From an uncultured Collinsella sp. (GTDB taxonomy: Bacteria; Actinomycetota; Coriobacteriia; Coriobacteriales; Coriobacteriaceae): DNA of 9,720 bases. The notes under the pieces were generated by a model, which saw nothing but the letters and a program-made list of their open reading frames with translations, was not told where the DNA came from and searched no databases. The DNA lies in NCBI GenBank assembly GCA_937958315.1, contig CALFGH010000262.1, positions 1-9,720 of the forward strand, in the 5' to 3' direction. Both the position numbers and the translations under genes were made by a program. Numbering within the stretch: the first letter of the stretch is position 1; every line of letters starts with the position of its first letter. Positions 1 to 7,509 of the stretch are shown one piece after another.

Positions 1-1
1 C

Positions 2-589
2 GATCTGGTCTACGTAGCGACCGGCCCGCTCTCCAACCTGGCGCTTGCCCTGGAGCGCGATGCGGCAGCGGTGATGTCTATCGGTCGCGTGGTGGTGATG
101 GGCGGCGCCCTGACCGTGCCCGGTAACGTGAGTGCGGGTGCCGAGGCCAACATGGCAAGCGATCCCGAGGCGGCCGATGCCGTGCTGCGCTCGGGCCGTA
201 AACTCACCATGGTGGGTCTGGACGTGACGCATCGCGTGGTGCTTACGCGCCGCGACATTGCAGGCTGGACGGGCTCGGGCACCATGGCGGGCTGCGCATT
301 TGCGAGCATGGTCGAGCACTACATTGGCTCATACGAGATGAACGCATCCTACCTGGGTGGTTGTGCGCTGCACGATCCGCTGGCCGTTGCCGTGGCGATC
401 GACCCCACACTCGTAGGTGCGCTCGGCTGCAATTTGCGTGTTGATCTGCTGGGCGAGTATCGCGGCCGCACCATTTGCGACGAGCGCCGCCTATCCGATC
501 CGGACAAAAGCGCGCTGGTGGCGCTGACCGTGGATGCTCCGCGTTTCCTGTCCGAGTTCAAGACGCGCATGACCCGTGTCCTTGGCTAA
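2..589 (+). CDS. Nucleoside hydrolase, IunH/Rih family, 5'-truncated by window edge
   Basis: This is the C-terminal part (195 residues plus stop) of an inosine/uridine-preferring nucleoside hydrolase, an enzyme that cleaves the N-glycosidic bond of nucleosides to base plus ribose. Visible family signatures are an ATGPLSNLALAL stretch near the start, MGGAL followed by PGN, an EANMASDPEAA segment, and GGCALHDPLAVA. In the last of these, His (codon 371-373) and Asp (374-376) match the catalytic His and calcium-binding Asp of characterised nucleoside hydrolases. The family is usually about 310 residues, so roughly 115 N-terminal residues, including the calcium-binding DxDxGxDD motif, lie upstream of the window. 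Substrate preference (purine, pyrimidine or ribose-specific) cannot be told. A hairpin terminator follows directly, so it is not cotranscribed with the regulator gene downstream. The assignment to the family is firm. Confidence 0.93.
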   Translation, partial: DLVYVATGPLSNLALALERDAAAVMSIGRVVVMGGALTVPGNVSAGAEANMASDPEAADAVLRSGRKLTMVGLDVTHRVVLTRRDIAGWTGSGTMAGCAFASMVEHYIGSYEMNASYLGGCALHDPLAVAVAIDPTLVGALGCNLRVDLLGEYRGRTICDERRLSDPDKSALVALTVDAPRFLSEFKTRMTRVLG

Positions 590-600
590 ATGATTTCCGT

Positions 601-639
601 GCCCCGCCCCATGTAGTCAATTTGGGACGGGGCTTTTTT
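601..639 (+). terminator. Rho-independent terminator after nucleoside hydrolase
   Basis: GCCCCGCCCC (601-610) pairs with GGGACGGGGC (624-633) over 10 positions with one C-A mismatch. The loop is 13 nt and six T (634-639) follow. It starts 12 nt after the hydrolase stop codon. Confidence 0.88.
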
Positions 640-687
640 AGCTACCGAGTAAATGTGCCCGTTGGGGGAATAGTCGCGCCACTTCGC

Positions 688-716
688 TTGACAACAGGCT
701 AAACTAGCTATTAAAC
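688..716 (+). promoter_or_regulatory. Candidate sigma-70-type promoter of forward LacI gene
   Basis: A perfect -35 box TTGACA (688-693) lies in AT-rich DNA upstream of the regulator gene. Possible -10 boxes are TATTAA (709-714, 15-nt spacer) or TTAAAC (711-716, 17-nt spacer); neither is perfect. The region overlaps the TAAACA/TGTTTA inverted repeat starting at 712, so a protein bound there would block transcription. This would leave a leader of roughly 90 nt before the ATG at 817. Confidence 0.5.
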
Positions 717-735
717 ATTTACTATTCTGTTTAGA
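712..735. promoter_or_regulatory. Candidate operator (TAAACA-N10-TGTTTA) upstream of forward LacI gene
   Basis: TAAACA (712-717) and TGTTTA (728-733) form an exact 6-bp inverted repeat with a 10-nt spacer, overlapping the presumed -10 box. The reverse complement of 718-735 matches 8367-8384 upstream of the isomerase gene at 16 of 18 positions. Sharing between two promoters suggests that a common regulator binds both. Autoregulation by the adjacent LacI protein is the simplest inference. Confidence 0.5.
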
Positions 736-816
736 TTGAATTTGCGGTCGTTTAGTTGTCGAGTCACGGGGCGGTCAGGCCACGATGCTCGACCGCGACC
801 GTTACTAGGGGGAACA

Positions 817-1827
817 ATGGCCAAAGCAAGTGTCCGCGAAATCAGCCGCATCACCGGTTTTTCGCCTGCGACCGTGTCCAACGCGCTCAACCGCAAGCGC
901 AGCGTGAGCGAGGAGACCGCCAAGGTCATCCTGGAGTGCGCACAGTCGCTCGGCTACCAGCAGTCGACGCAGCTCGAGAGCATCCAGTTTGTGCTTGCGC
1001 GCAAGACGGGCGCCATCCTGGACGAGAGCACCTTCCATCCCGCGGTTATCGAGGGCGTGGAGCGCCAGGCGCGTCGCCACGGCATGAGCACGAGCTTTGT
1101 CTCGCTCGACTTTAGCGACTTGGACGCCGTGCGTCCGCAGGTCGAGGGTCTGATTGCCGATCCGTCCGCCGCTATCGTGCTGATGGGTACCGAGCTGGGT
1201 GAGGAAGACTACGCCTTGTTTGCCAACGCTGCTGCCCACCTGATCGTGCTCGATGGCTGGAGCGACCGCCAGTACTTCGACGCCGTGGTCATTGCCAATA
1301 CCGATTCGGTGCTGCGTGCCGTGGATTACCTCATCGAGAAAGGTCACAAGCAAATCGGCTATCTGGCAGGCGACCTTCGTATCCGCAACTTTAAGGATCG
1401 CGAGCGCGGCTATCGCCAAGCGCTCGAGGACGCGGGCCTTGAGGCCAACCCGACATGGCGCGTCACGCTGGGCACCACGCTCGAGGGTGCCTATCGCGAC
1501 ATGGGCGTGTGGCTCGACAGCGTCTCGCGCGACGATCTGCCAACGGCTTTCTTTGCCGAGAACGACGTGCTCGCCGTAGGCGCCATGCGCGCGCTCAACG
1601 AGCACGGTATTCGCGTGCCCGAGGATGTTTCGATCATCGGCTTTGACGATTTGTCTTTGGGCGCCTTCTCCAACCCGCCGCTCACCACGGTGCACGTTCC
1701 CAAGCACGAGGTGGGCGAGATCGCGGTGCGCCGTCTGGTGGGCAACATCCGCAATCCCAAGAGCTATACCTGCAAGACGGCCGTGTCGACCTATTTTGTC
1801 GAGCGCCAAAGTGTGCGCGAAATCTAG
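817..1827 (+). CDS. LacI-family transcriptional regulator (forward)
   Basis: This is a 336-residue DNA-binding sugar-responsive regulator, normal length for the LacI/GalR family. The N-terminal helix-turn-helix spans about residues 4-24 (VREISRITGFSPATVSNAL). A periplasmic-binding-protein-like effector domain follows, with the usual late motif IIGFDD (273-278) and PPLTTVHVP. The ATG at 817 is chosen because AGGGGGAA (807-814) sits just upstream and the family N terminus begins there; an in-frame ATG at 736 would add 27 residues with no family resemblance. The segment after LGY (45-47) lacks the usual PNxxAR hinge-helix sequence and reads QQSTQLESIQ instead. It lies between its own promoter and a convergent second LacI gene, with stop codons overlapping by 4 nt. 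Its effector sugar is unknown. A shared promoter element suggests it may regulate itself and the isomerase gene at 8454. Confidence 0.93.
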   Translation: MAKASVREISRITGFSPATVSNALNRKRSVSEETAKVILECAQSLGYQQSTQLESIQFVLARKTGAILDESTFHPAVIEGVERQARRHGMSTSFVSLDFSDLDAVRPQVEGLIADPSAAIVLMGTELGEEDYALFANAAAHLIVLDGWSDRQYFDAVVIANTDSVLRAVDYLIEKGHKQIGYLAGDLRIRNFKDRERGYRQALEDAGLEANPTWRVTLGTTLEGAYRDMGVWLDSVSRDDLPTAFFAENDVLAVGAMRALNEHGIRVPEDVSIIGFDDLSLGAFSNPPLTTVHVPKHEVGEIAVRRLVGNIRNPKSYTCKTAVSTYFVERQSVREI

Positions 1828-2819
1828 GCGGAACGGCGCTTGATGAGCGATGCCCCCAGCTCGATTTTGAGCGGGTGGTGCTCGGCCTCGTCGATGATCT
1901 CGACGAGGCGTCGTGCGGCGATGGCGCCCATATACTGCGAAGGAACGTTGAGCGTGGTCAGCTGCGGCTGCACGTAGGTGCCGCCGATGTTGTTGTCGAA
2001 GCCGACGATGCGTACGTCATCGGGCAAGCGATAGCCGCGCTCGATGAAGGCTTTCATGGCTCCAATAGCCACATCGTCAAAGACGGCGACGTAGCTTTGG
2101 GCAAGGGACTCGCCCGAATCAATAATGTCGAGCATGCCCGAGTAAGCCTCGTCTAGATCGACGGCGAGCTCGTGGATGATGCCGCATTTTTCCGACCCGG
2201 CTAGCTGACCGATGGCGTGCTCGTAGGTGAAACGTCGTTCGGTGAAGTTGCCCAAGGTAATGGGCGTTGTTAACAAGCCGGGGACCGATCCATACTTCGA
2301 ATACAGGTACTGTACGGCAAGTTTCATACTGGCAGCGTTGTCGATCTTGACCGTGTCGACCCCAACGCTCATGCATGAGTCCAGCAGCAGCAGAGGGCAG
2401 TCCAGCGATGCAAACGGCAAAAAATCCGACTCGTACATCTCGGTTGCGAGGATGATGACGCCGTCATATCGTGCCTCGGCGATGTCGGCGATCTGTTGGT
2501 GAATGTTTTCGAATGGCGAGTAGTTCACCAGCGAAAACGAGAATCCCGCATGCCTAAGGGCGCCCTCGACTCCGGCGAGCATGTCGGCGAAGAAGGGGGT
2601 CGTAAAGATGCGGCGCCGGTTAAAGGCAACCAAGGCAACGGTTCCGCTTCTTTGTCGCTCGAACTTAATCTTGCTGAAGTCGTAACCTAGGGCTTCAGCG
2701 GTGCTGAGCACCAGCTGCCGTGTTTTTTCGCTTACGCCGCGTCGATTGTTAAGTGCAAGGGAGACGGCCGCTGCCGAGATTCCCAGCTGATCAGCAATTT
2801 GTTTTGCAGTAACGGCCAT
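1824..2819 (-). CDS. LacI-family transcriptional regulator (reverse), divergent from glycoside operon
   Basis: This is a 331-residue LacI/GalR-family regulator read on the minus strand. The helix-turn-helix is at about residues 4-23 (TAKQIADQLGISAAAVSLAL). The ligand-binding domain carries IVGFDN (271-276) and QPQLTTLNVP. As in the forward LacI protein, the hinge after LGY (44-46) is atypical: DFSKIKFERQRSG, with no PNxxAR. An AGGAA ribosome site (complement of 2825-2829) supports the start whose CAT is at 2817-2819. Its gene diverges from the hydrolase/glycosidase/PTS operon across a 152-nt region holding spaced inverted repeats, the classical arrangement for a local operon repressor. It ends tail-to-tail with the forward LacI gene through a shared CTAG. 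The inducing ligand is unknown; an imported glycoside or its phosphorylated form is the natural guess. Confidence 0.93.
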   Translation of the reverse strand: MAVTAKQIADQLGISAAAVSLALNNRRGVSEKTRQLVLSTAEALGYDFSKIKFERQRSGTVALVAFNRRRIFTTPFFADMLAGVEGALRHAGFSFSLVNYSPFENIHQQIADIAEARYDGVIILATEMYESDFLPFASLDCPLLLLDSCMSVGVDTVKIDNAASMKLAVQYLYSKYGSVPGLLTTPITLGNFTERRFTYEHAIGQLAGSEKCGIIHELAVDLDEAYSGMLDIIDSGESLAQSYVAVFDDVAIGAMKAFIERGYRLPDDVRIVGFDNNIGGTYVQPQLTTLNVPSQYMGAIAARRLVEIIDEAEHHPLKIELGASLIKRRSA

Positions 2820-2835
2820 GGTGGTTCCTAACGAT

Positions 2836-2859
2836 TGTTAACTTAAAACGAGCTTAACA
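2836..2859. promoter_or_regulatory. Candidate operator TGTTAA-N12-TTAACA
   Basis: TGTTAA (2836-2841) and TTAACA (2854-2859) are an exact 6-bp inverted repeat with a 12-nt spacer, close to the start of the reverse LacI gene. The site could serve autorepression of that gene. Binding is inferred from symmetry and position only. Confidence 0.4.
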
Positions 2860-2893
2860 CTCGGCTGTTCATTAAGCTAAATATTTAGTAAGT

Positions 2894-2922
2894 CAACTTA
2901 AGAATCGATAGAAGTTAAGTTG
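2894..2922. promoter_or_regulatory. Candidate operator CAACTTAA-N13-TTAAGTTG
   Basis: An exact 8-bp inverted repeat, CAACTTAA (2894-2901) and TTAAGTTG (2915-2922), is separated by 13 nt. It lies about 50 nt upstream of the first operon ATG, where a bound repressor would block operon transcription. The neighbouring divergent LacI protein is the likely binder. Confidence 0.5.
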
Positions 2923-2971
2923 CGTCCCCAGTAGAGTTTGTCTCAACAAACGCAACAGCAAGGGGGACGAG

Positions 2972-4444
2972 ATGATCAGCGTTATTTCCGAAATGCCCGT
3001 TACGGATGAGAGCTATCCGTTTTCGAGCGCCGAGCGCTACTGTCATCTGAGCGCGAATGGCTACGTCGAGCGCGAATATCGCGTTGACGGCACCGCCAAC
3101 GTATATCGCACTGCCGACGAAGATGGCGGCGTAGAGGTCATGACCGCCGATGCCCCCTATTCCAATCGCATTGTCGTCCGCGCACCCAAAGATCCGGCGC
3201 AGGCGAGCGGCAACGTGGTGATTGAGATTATCAACCCCACGTCGTTCATGGAAATCGAGCGCATGTGGATTCTGGGCTACGGCGAGTTTGTGCGCTCTGG
3301 TGACATCTATGTAGGCATCACCAGCAAGCCCAATACCATCGCCAAGCTCAAGGAATTCAATCCCGATCGCTATGCCTTTATGAGTTGGGCGAACCCGACT
3401 CCCGAGCGACCCTTCGACTATGATCCGGAACAGCTCGAGCGCGGCGGCGCACTTCCCGACATGGACATCTCCTACGAGACGGGTCTGTTTTGGGATATGC
3501 TGACCGATCTTGCGTGGCTCCTGCGCGAGGACTCCGACCTCAACCCGATCCGCGATTATCCGCACCAGGCGATCTGCCTTACGGGATGGTCCCAGTCAGG
3601 CGCCTATCTGTTCCGCTACCTTAACAGTTTTGCCTATCGCGAGGAGGTGCGCCGCGACGGCCGCGTGTTTGACGGCTATCTGTCCGGCGGCGGCATCCAT
3701 TCGCTGTGCATCCCCGTCAACCAGTATGAGTGCTGCCGGGACTATGCGCATCACCTGATGCGCGTGGAACACGTCGAGGAGCCATTCATCGCCCTTCAGA
3801 CCGAAAGCGAGAACGGTCGCTTTGAGAGTTGGCGCACGCTTATGCCCGATAGCGATGCCCCCGATTTTAAGTACCGACTGTACGAGGTGACGGGTGCCTC
3901 CCATGATACGCAGTGGAGCTATATCGACTATTACCAGGACGACGAGGATCTTAAGCGTATCGACCACCTGCCGGTGTATGTCGGCAAGCATGCCGAGGCA
4001 AACGCCTATCCGTCGCAGTATCTCTTCCACGCTGCCTTCCGCAACCTGTTCCGTTGGGCCCGCACCGGCGCCGCGCCGGCAACGTGCCCGCGCATTGAGC
4101 TGGATGCGAACGGCGAGAACGTAAAGGATGCCCTGGGCAACACCAAGGGCGGTCTTCGCACCTGCCTGCTCGAGCACCCGTTTGCCCGTTACTCCAACAC
4201 GAGCCTGGTCGAGCCGGGCCGGGGTACGGTCGATAAGACGAGCGACAAGGATGGGCTGTTTGGCCACATGGAGTCGTTCTCGGCATCGATGCTCAAGGAG
4301 CTGTACGGGTCGCTCGAAAACTATCGCGCTCTGTGTGAGCGCGATACGGCGATCGAGGTGTCACAAGGCTTTATTTGTGCCGAAGATGCCCAGGCGATCG
4401 TTGACTTTGCCATGGCATCCGCCCGTGAGCGAGGACTGAACTAG
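2972..4444 (+). CDS. Alpha/beta hydrolase domain protein, putative intracellular esterase
   Basis: This 490-residue protein resembles the large 'alpha/beta hydrolase domain-containing' family, which has esterase-like members of mostly unknown substrate. The nucleophile elbow is GWSQSG (205-210), with Ser207 the presumed nucleophile by analogy with cutinase-type GYSQG; it is followed by AYLFRYLNSF and then VFDGYLSGGG. His311 in VTGASHD is the likely catalytic His. The acidic triad member is less clear; the Glu and Asp residues around 270-280 and 290-300 are candidates. No signal peptide or membrane segment is seen, so it should act in the cytoplasm. The start at 2972 follows AGGGGG at a good distance. 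It is the first gene of the operon, 28 nt before the DUF4038 glycosidase gene. This context suggests removal of an acyl or ester group from an imported glycoside. The reaction is inferred and not demonstrated by the sequence. Confidence 0.82.
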   Translation: MISVISEMPVTDESYPFSSAERYCHLSANGYVEREYRVDGTANVYRTADEDGGVEVMTADAPYSNRIVVRAPKDPAQASGNVVIEIINPTSFMEIERMWILGYGEFVRSGDIYVGITSKPNTIAKLKEFNPDRYAFMSWANPTPERPFDYDPEQLERGGALPDMDISYETGLFWDMLTDLAWLLREDSDLNPIRDYPHQAICLTGWSQSGAYLFRYLNSFAYREEVRRDGRVFDGYLSGGGIHSLCIPVNQYECCRDYAHHLMRVEHVEEPFIALQTESENGRFESWRTLMPDSDAPDFKYRLYEVTGASHDTQWSYIDYYQDDEDLKRIDHLPVYVGKHAEANAYPSQYLFHAAFRNLFRWARTGAAPATCPRIELDANGENVKDALGNTKGGLRTCLLEHPFARYSNTSLVEPGRGTVDKTSDKDGLFGHMESFSASMLKELYGSLENYRALCERDTAIEVSQGFICAEDAQAIVDFAMASARERGLN

Positions 4445-4472
4445 CAAGACTAAGACCAGAGAGGGGTCTGCA

Positions 4473-6095
4473 ATGGATATGACGTTGAATCAAGATGTCG
4501 TTGCCGAGATTTGGCGACCGGTTGTTCTGACGTTTGAGAGCGCCTGTTCGTTCGATAACCCGTTTTTGGATGTTGAGATTTGGGCGGAGTTCACCGGCTC
4601 GAGTGGCAGGGTAATTCGCCGTGAGGCCTACTGGGATGGTGGGCGTACCTACTGCGTGTCGTTTGCCCCGACCGAGCTGGGTGCCTGGAACTATGTTATC
4701 GAGGCTCCCGAGCAGACCGGTCTTAATGGCTGCACGGGCCGCGTCGAGGCCGTGCCGTACGCGGGCGACCTCGATCTGTATCGCCACGGTTTTATCCGCG
4801 TTGCAGACGATTCGCGCATGTTTGCCTATTCAGATGGTACGCCGTTCTTTTGGCTGGGCGATACCCATTGGGAGTTTGCCTACCGTGAGAGCTGGGATGC
4901 GTCGAACCACCCCGGCATGACGAGCCAATTTCGCGGCATGGTCGACCTACGTGCCAAGCAGGGCTTTACCGTCTATCAGACCAACCTGCGCTCTGACATG
5001 GGCGCAGATGGTCGCTATTGGATTGGCGATGGCATGGCCAAGGGTGTGGAAGATGTGCCTAATGTGGCCTTCTACCAGCAGGAGCTCGACCGCCGTATTG
5101 CCTATATCGCCGATGCGGGCTTAGTGAATGCACTTGGGCAAGCGTGGGCACATTCCATTCACGGCGAGCATGCCGTGGAACACCAAAAACACCTCGCCCG
5201 CTACCTGGTGGCGCGCTACGGTGCGTATCCGATGGTGTGGACGCTTGCCGGTGAGGTTGCCGGATACCGCAAAGAAGGTCGAGCCGCCATGATTGACGGC
5301 TGGCGTGAGGTCGCCTTGGAGATTGAGGCACGCGACGGCTATGGTCATCTGGCAACGGCGCACTATACCAACGAGCGCCCCTTTGCCGATTACTACCAGG
5401 ATGAGCCCTGGATGGACTTTACGCTCAACCAAGCCGGTCACGGCGATTACATAATCAAGGCAAGCGACTACTTTGACTATCTGTCAGCTCATGACGACAA
5501 GCCCTTCGTTGAGGGCGAGGCGCTCTACGAGTTTTGCTCGACGCTCGAGGAGATGGGTACGCGCCTGTGCACCGCAGACATGCTGCGCCGCGTGGCGTAT
5601 ATCTGCATGCAGGCCGGCGGCGCCGGCTATACCTACGGAGCCCAGGGAATCTGGGACAACGTGTGGGAAAGCCCTGAGGAGCTCGACCCCTTTATGGCAA
5701 TCTTCAACCGCTTTGGCATTACTTGGGCCCAGGCGGTAGACGGAGAAGGTGCGGTCCAGATGGGCTACATGCGTTCCTTCTACGAAGACAATCACTTCTG
5801 GGAGCTTGCTCCCTACGAAACGACCGATGCGGGCAACCTGTTTGCCAACAAGGCTCCGCTGGCAACCGCCAACCAGGACCTTTCGCGCATCGTCGCGTAC
5901 TTTGGCGATACCGTGCGCCAAAAGCTTGCTATCGAGGGCGTGCCGACGGGCGCTGCCTATGCAAGCCGATGGTTTAACCCTCGCACGGGCGCATACCGTG
6001 ACGGCGAGGACGCCCTTGCCGCCACGGGCAGCATCATCCTGCCTGACAAACCCGGGGTTGGGGATTGGCTCCTCGTCCTCGAGCTCAAGGCGTAA
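4473..6095 (+). CDS. DUF5060-DUF4038 glycosidase-like protein, cytoplasmic
   Basis: This 540-residue protein has three recognisable parts. Residues ~8-95 form a DUF5060-type beta-sandwich (IWRPVVLTFES, NPFLDVEIWAEFT, FAPTELGAWNY). Residues ~105-420 are a DUF4038-type TIM-barrel (GTPFFWLGDTHWEF at 122-135, GFTVYQTNLRSDMG, AGGAGYTYGAQGIW at 381-394). The last ~80 residues resemble the C-terminal domain that often accompanies DUF4038 (RWFNPRTGAY). Glu261 (TLAGE) and Glu349 (KPFVEGEALYE) are candidate catalytic acids. The DUF4038 group includes GH140 apiosidases, but most members are uncharacterised and specificity cannot be read here. There is no signal peptide, so it should work on imported sugar. 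The start at 4473 follows GAGAGGGG; Met3 is an alternative. It is the second gene of the operon and lies directly upstream of the PTS genes, so it is the best candidate for cleaving the PTS cargo. Confidence 0.88.
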   Translation: MDMTLNQDVVAEIWRPVVLTFESACSFDNPFLDVEIWAEFTGSSGRVIRREAYWDGGRTYCVSFAPTELGAWNYVIEAPEQTGLNGCTGRVEAVPYAGDLDLYRHGFIRVADDSRMFAYSDGTPFFWLGDTHWEFAYRESWDASNHPGMTSQFRGMVDLRAKQGFTVYQTNLRSDMGADGRYWIGDGMAKGVEDVPNVAFYQQELDRRIAYIADAGLVNALGQAWAHSIHGEHAVEHQKHLARYLVARYGAYPMVWTLAGEVAGYRKEGRAAMIDGWREVALEIEARDGYGHLATAHYTNERPFADYYQDEPWMDFTLNQAGHGDYIIKASDYFDYLSAHDDKPFVEGEALYEFCSTLEEMGTRLCTADMLRRVAYICMQAGGAGYTYGAQGIWDNVWESPEELDPFMAIFNRFGITWAQAVDGEGAVQMGYMRSFYEDNHFWELAPYETTDAGNLFANKAPLATANQDLSRIVAYFGDTVRQKLAIEGVPTGAAYASRWFNPRTGAYRDGEDALAATGSIILPDKPGVGDWLLVLELKA

Positions 6096-6188
6096 CCATA
6101 TTTCCATTGGTCATAGGCGGGAAAGAGTCGGCCGCAATTTCCCGTTTGACAGCTAGATGATTCGTTTAGAGAGGATCAGTGAACACAA
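6096..6188 (+). other. Intergenic leader with hairpin between glycosidase and PTS IIC genes
   Basis: CGGGAAA (6118-6124) and TTTCCCG (6138-6144) form a perfect 7-bp stem with a 13-nt loop. Only TTT follows, so it is a weak terminator at best. A TTGACA (6146-6151) comes right after it, without a clear -10 box. The hairpin may tune expression between the enzyme genes and the transport genes, or guard the PTS message end. No other gene is seen in this gap. Confidence 0.45.
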
Positions 6189-7460
6189 ATGAGCGTTCTC
6201 GATTCGATGCAGGGCTTCCTCGAGAAGCACGTGGGCCCCATTGCCCACAAAGTGAGTAGCTTTAACGTCGTAAAGGGCCTTATGTCCGGCATGATGGCGA
6301 CCATGCCCGTTACGCTGGGCGTGGCGCTGCTCTCCATTATCAACGGGCTGCCGATCCCGCCGCTGCAGGCGTTCCTTGCCAGCACCGGCATGTCGGCGAC
6401 GATTACCGACGTACTGGTCGTTACCATGAACCTCGGCGCCATCTACATGTGCGCCTCGGTCTCGTACTCCTACGGCAAGGTGCTCGGGAACAAAGGCCTT
6501 ACGTCGACGGTTGCGGCTATTGGCGTTTTGCTCCTGCTGATTCCTCTTGGCCATGCCGAGGACGGCTCGACGTTTATCGTGACCCGTTATCTGGGCAGCT
6601 CGGGTCTGTTCGTTGCGCTGCTCGTGGCGTTGATCGTGCCGAAGGCGCTTAACTTCCTTATGAAGCATATCGCCATCCCCATGCCCGATTCCGTCCCTCA
6701 GTTCGTTACCGATTCGCTGTCTCCGATGTTCTGCGCCATCGTCATCTTCACCACGGCTGCTCTGGTTAAGTGGGGCATGGGCATGACGAGCTTCGGCGAT
6801 GTTTTTAACCTCATCAACAGCACCATTGCCACTCCCGTTATGTTCCTGGGCTCCAGCCCCTGGGCCGTTGTCATTTACTTTACGCTGTGCAACCTGCTGT
6901 TCTTCTTTGGTATCCACCCCAGCGTCCTGATGAGCGTGTACATGCCGGTTATCCAGGCCTGCGCTCTTGCCAACACCGAGGCATTCGTTGCCGGCCAGCC
7001 ACTGCCGTACCTGTCGTTCATCATCATGTTCTCTGTCGGTTCTGTTGACGCCCTTGGCATGGAGCTTGCGCTGCTCACGGCCAAGTCCGAGCGCTACAAG
7101 GCCCTCTCCAAGATTGCCCTGGTGCCCGCACTCTTCAACATCTCCGAGCCCATCATCTTCGGTACGCCCATTGCCATGAACCCTTATATGTTCATCCCCT
7201 ACATCCTGCTCAAGCCCGTGGCCTGCATTGCTGCCGCCGTCGGCCTGATGCTCGGTCTGGGCAATGCATTTAACCCGACCATTTCCATGCCGTTTGTCGT
7301 GCCGCTGCCCATCAGCAACTTCTTTACGGGCGGCATTGGCCTGGTCGCAATCGTCCTCGCCGCAATCCTGCTGGTCGGACTGCTGTTTATCCCGTTCGTC
7401 AAGATGGCCGATAAGGAGGCACTGGCCGAGGAAGCTGCTGCAAAGGCTTCTGCCGAGTAG
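6189..7460 (+). CDS. PTS sugar transporter subunit IIC, lactose/cellobiose family
   Basis: This 423-residue integral membrane permease forms the sugar channel of a phosphotransferase system. Many hydrophobic segments are visible (for example ~35-52, 75-95, 105-120, 137-150, 180-195, 225-241, 274-290, 333-358, 383-403), fitting the roughly ten helices of the family. Signature positions are His243 in FFFGIHPSV and Glu320 in FNISEPIIFGTPIAMNP, matching the substrate-binding His and Glu of the lactose/cellobiose IIC group. The Ala/Glu-rich tail (ALAEEAAAKASAE) is cytoplasmic. The ATG at 6189 is the first possible start because an in-frame TGA lies at 6180-6182. The GAGAGGA ribosome site is rather far away, about 13 nt. 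It is not fused to IIB or IIA; these are separate genes downstream. The sugar is unknown; members of the family take up beta-glucosides, chitobiose, lactose and related disaccharides. Confidence 0.92.
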   Translation: MSVLDSMQGFLEKHVGPIAHKVSSFNVVKGLMSGMMATMPVTLGVALLSIINGLPIPPLQAFLASTGMSATITDVLVVTMNLGAIYMCASVSYSYGKVLGNKGLTSTVAAIGVLLLLIPLGHAEDGSTFIVTRYLGSSGLFVALLVALIVPKALNFLMKHIAIPMPDSVPQFVTDSLSPMFCAIVIFTTAALVKWGMGMTSFGDVFNLINSTIATPVMFLGSSPWAVVIYFTLCNLLFFFGIHPSVLMSVYMPVIQACALANTEAFVAGQPLPYLSFIIMFSVGSVDALGMELALLTAKSERYKALSKIALVPALFNISEPIIFGTPIAMNPYMFIPYILLKPVACIAAAVGLMLGLGNAFNPTISMPFVVPLPISNFFTGGIGLVAIVLAAILLVGLLFIPFVKMADKEALAEEAAAKASAE

Positions 7461-7483
7461 GTCATTGTCCACAAGTTCGAAGG

Positions 7484-7509
7484 TTCGGCCGATCGCGTTG
7501 ATCGCCGAA
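7484..7509 (+). other. Stem-loop between PTS IIC and IIB genes
   Basis: TTCGGCCGATC (7484-7494) pairs with GATCGCCGAA (7500-7509) around a 5-nt loop, with one bulged C. No T-run follows, so it is not a normal terminator. It sits in the unusually long 90-nt IIC-IIB gap. A role in mRNA processing or in protecting the 3' end of IIC mRNA is possible, which would allow different IIC and IIB levels. The role is inferred. Confidence 0.5.

Larger units (their letters stand above)
2820..2971. promoter_or_regulatory. Divergent promoter region between reverse LacI gene and hydrolase-PTS operon
   Basis: This 152-nt AT-rich gap must hold promoters for both directions. For the plus strand, TTAACA (2854-2859) with TAAATA (2878-2883) at an 18-nt spacer is a weak candidate. 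For the minus strand, TTGACT (complement of 2891-2896) is a plausible -35 box without a clear -10. The heptamer AACTTAA occurs at 2840-2846 and 2895-2901, and its complement TTAAGTT at 2915-2921. ATTTAGTAA (2883-2891) also occurs exactly at 8387-8395 upstream of the isomerase gene. The downstream gene has a strong AGGGGG ribosome site (2961-2966). Confidence 0.7.

Noticed and set aside
736..816. Upstream in-frame ATG extending the forward LacI protein by 27 residues
   Set aside because: The extension has no family similarity and lacks a good ribosome site; the ATG at 817 has AGGGGGAA and begins at the helix-turn-helix.
805..1809. 334-codon minus-strand open frame opposite the forward LacI gene
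   Set aside because: Shadow of a clear LacI gene; no recognisable protein signature.
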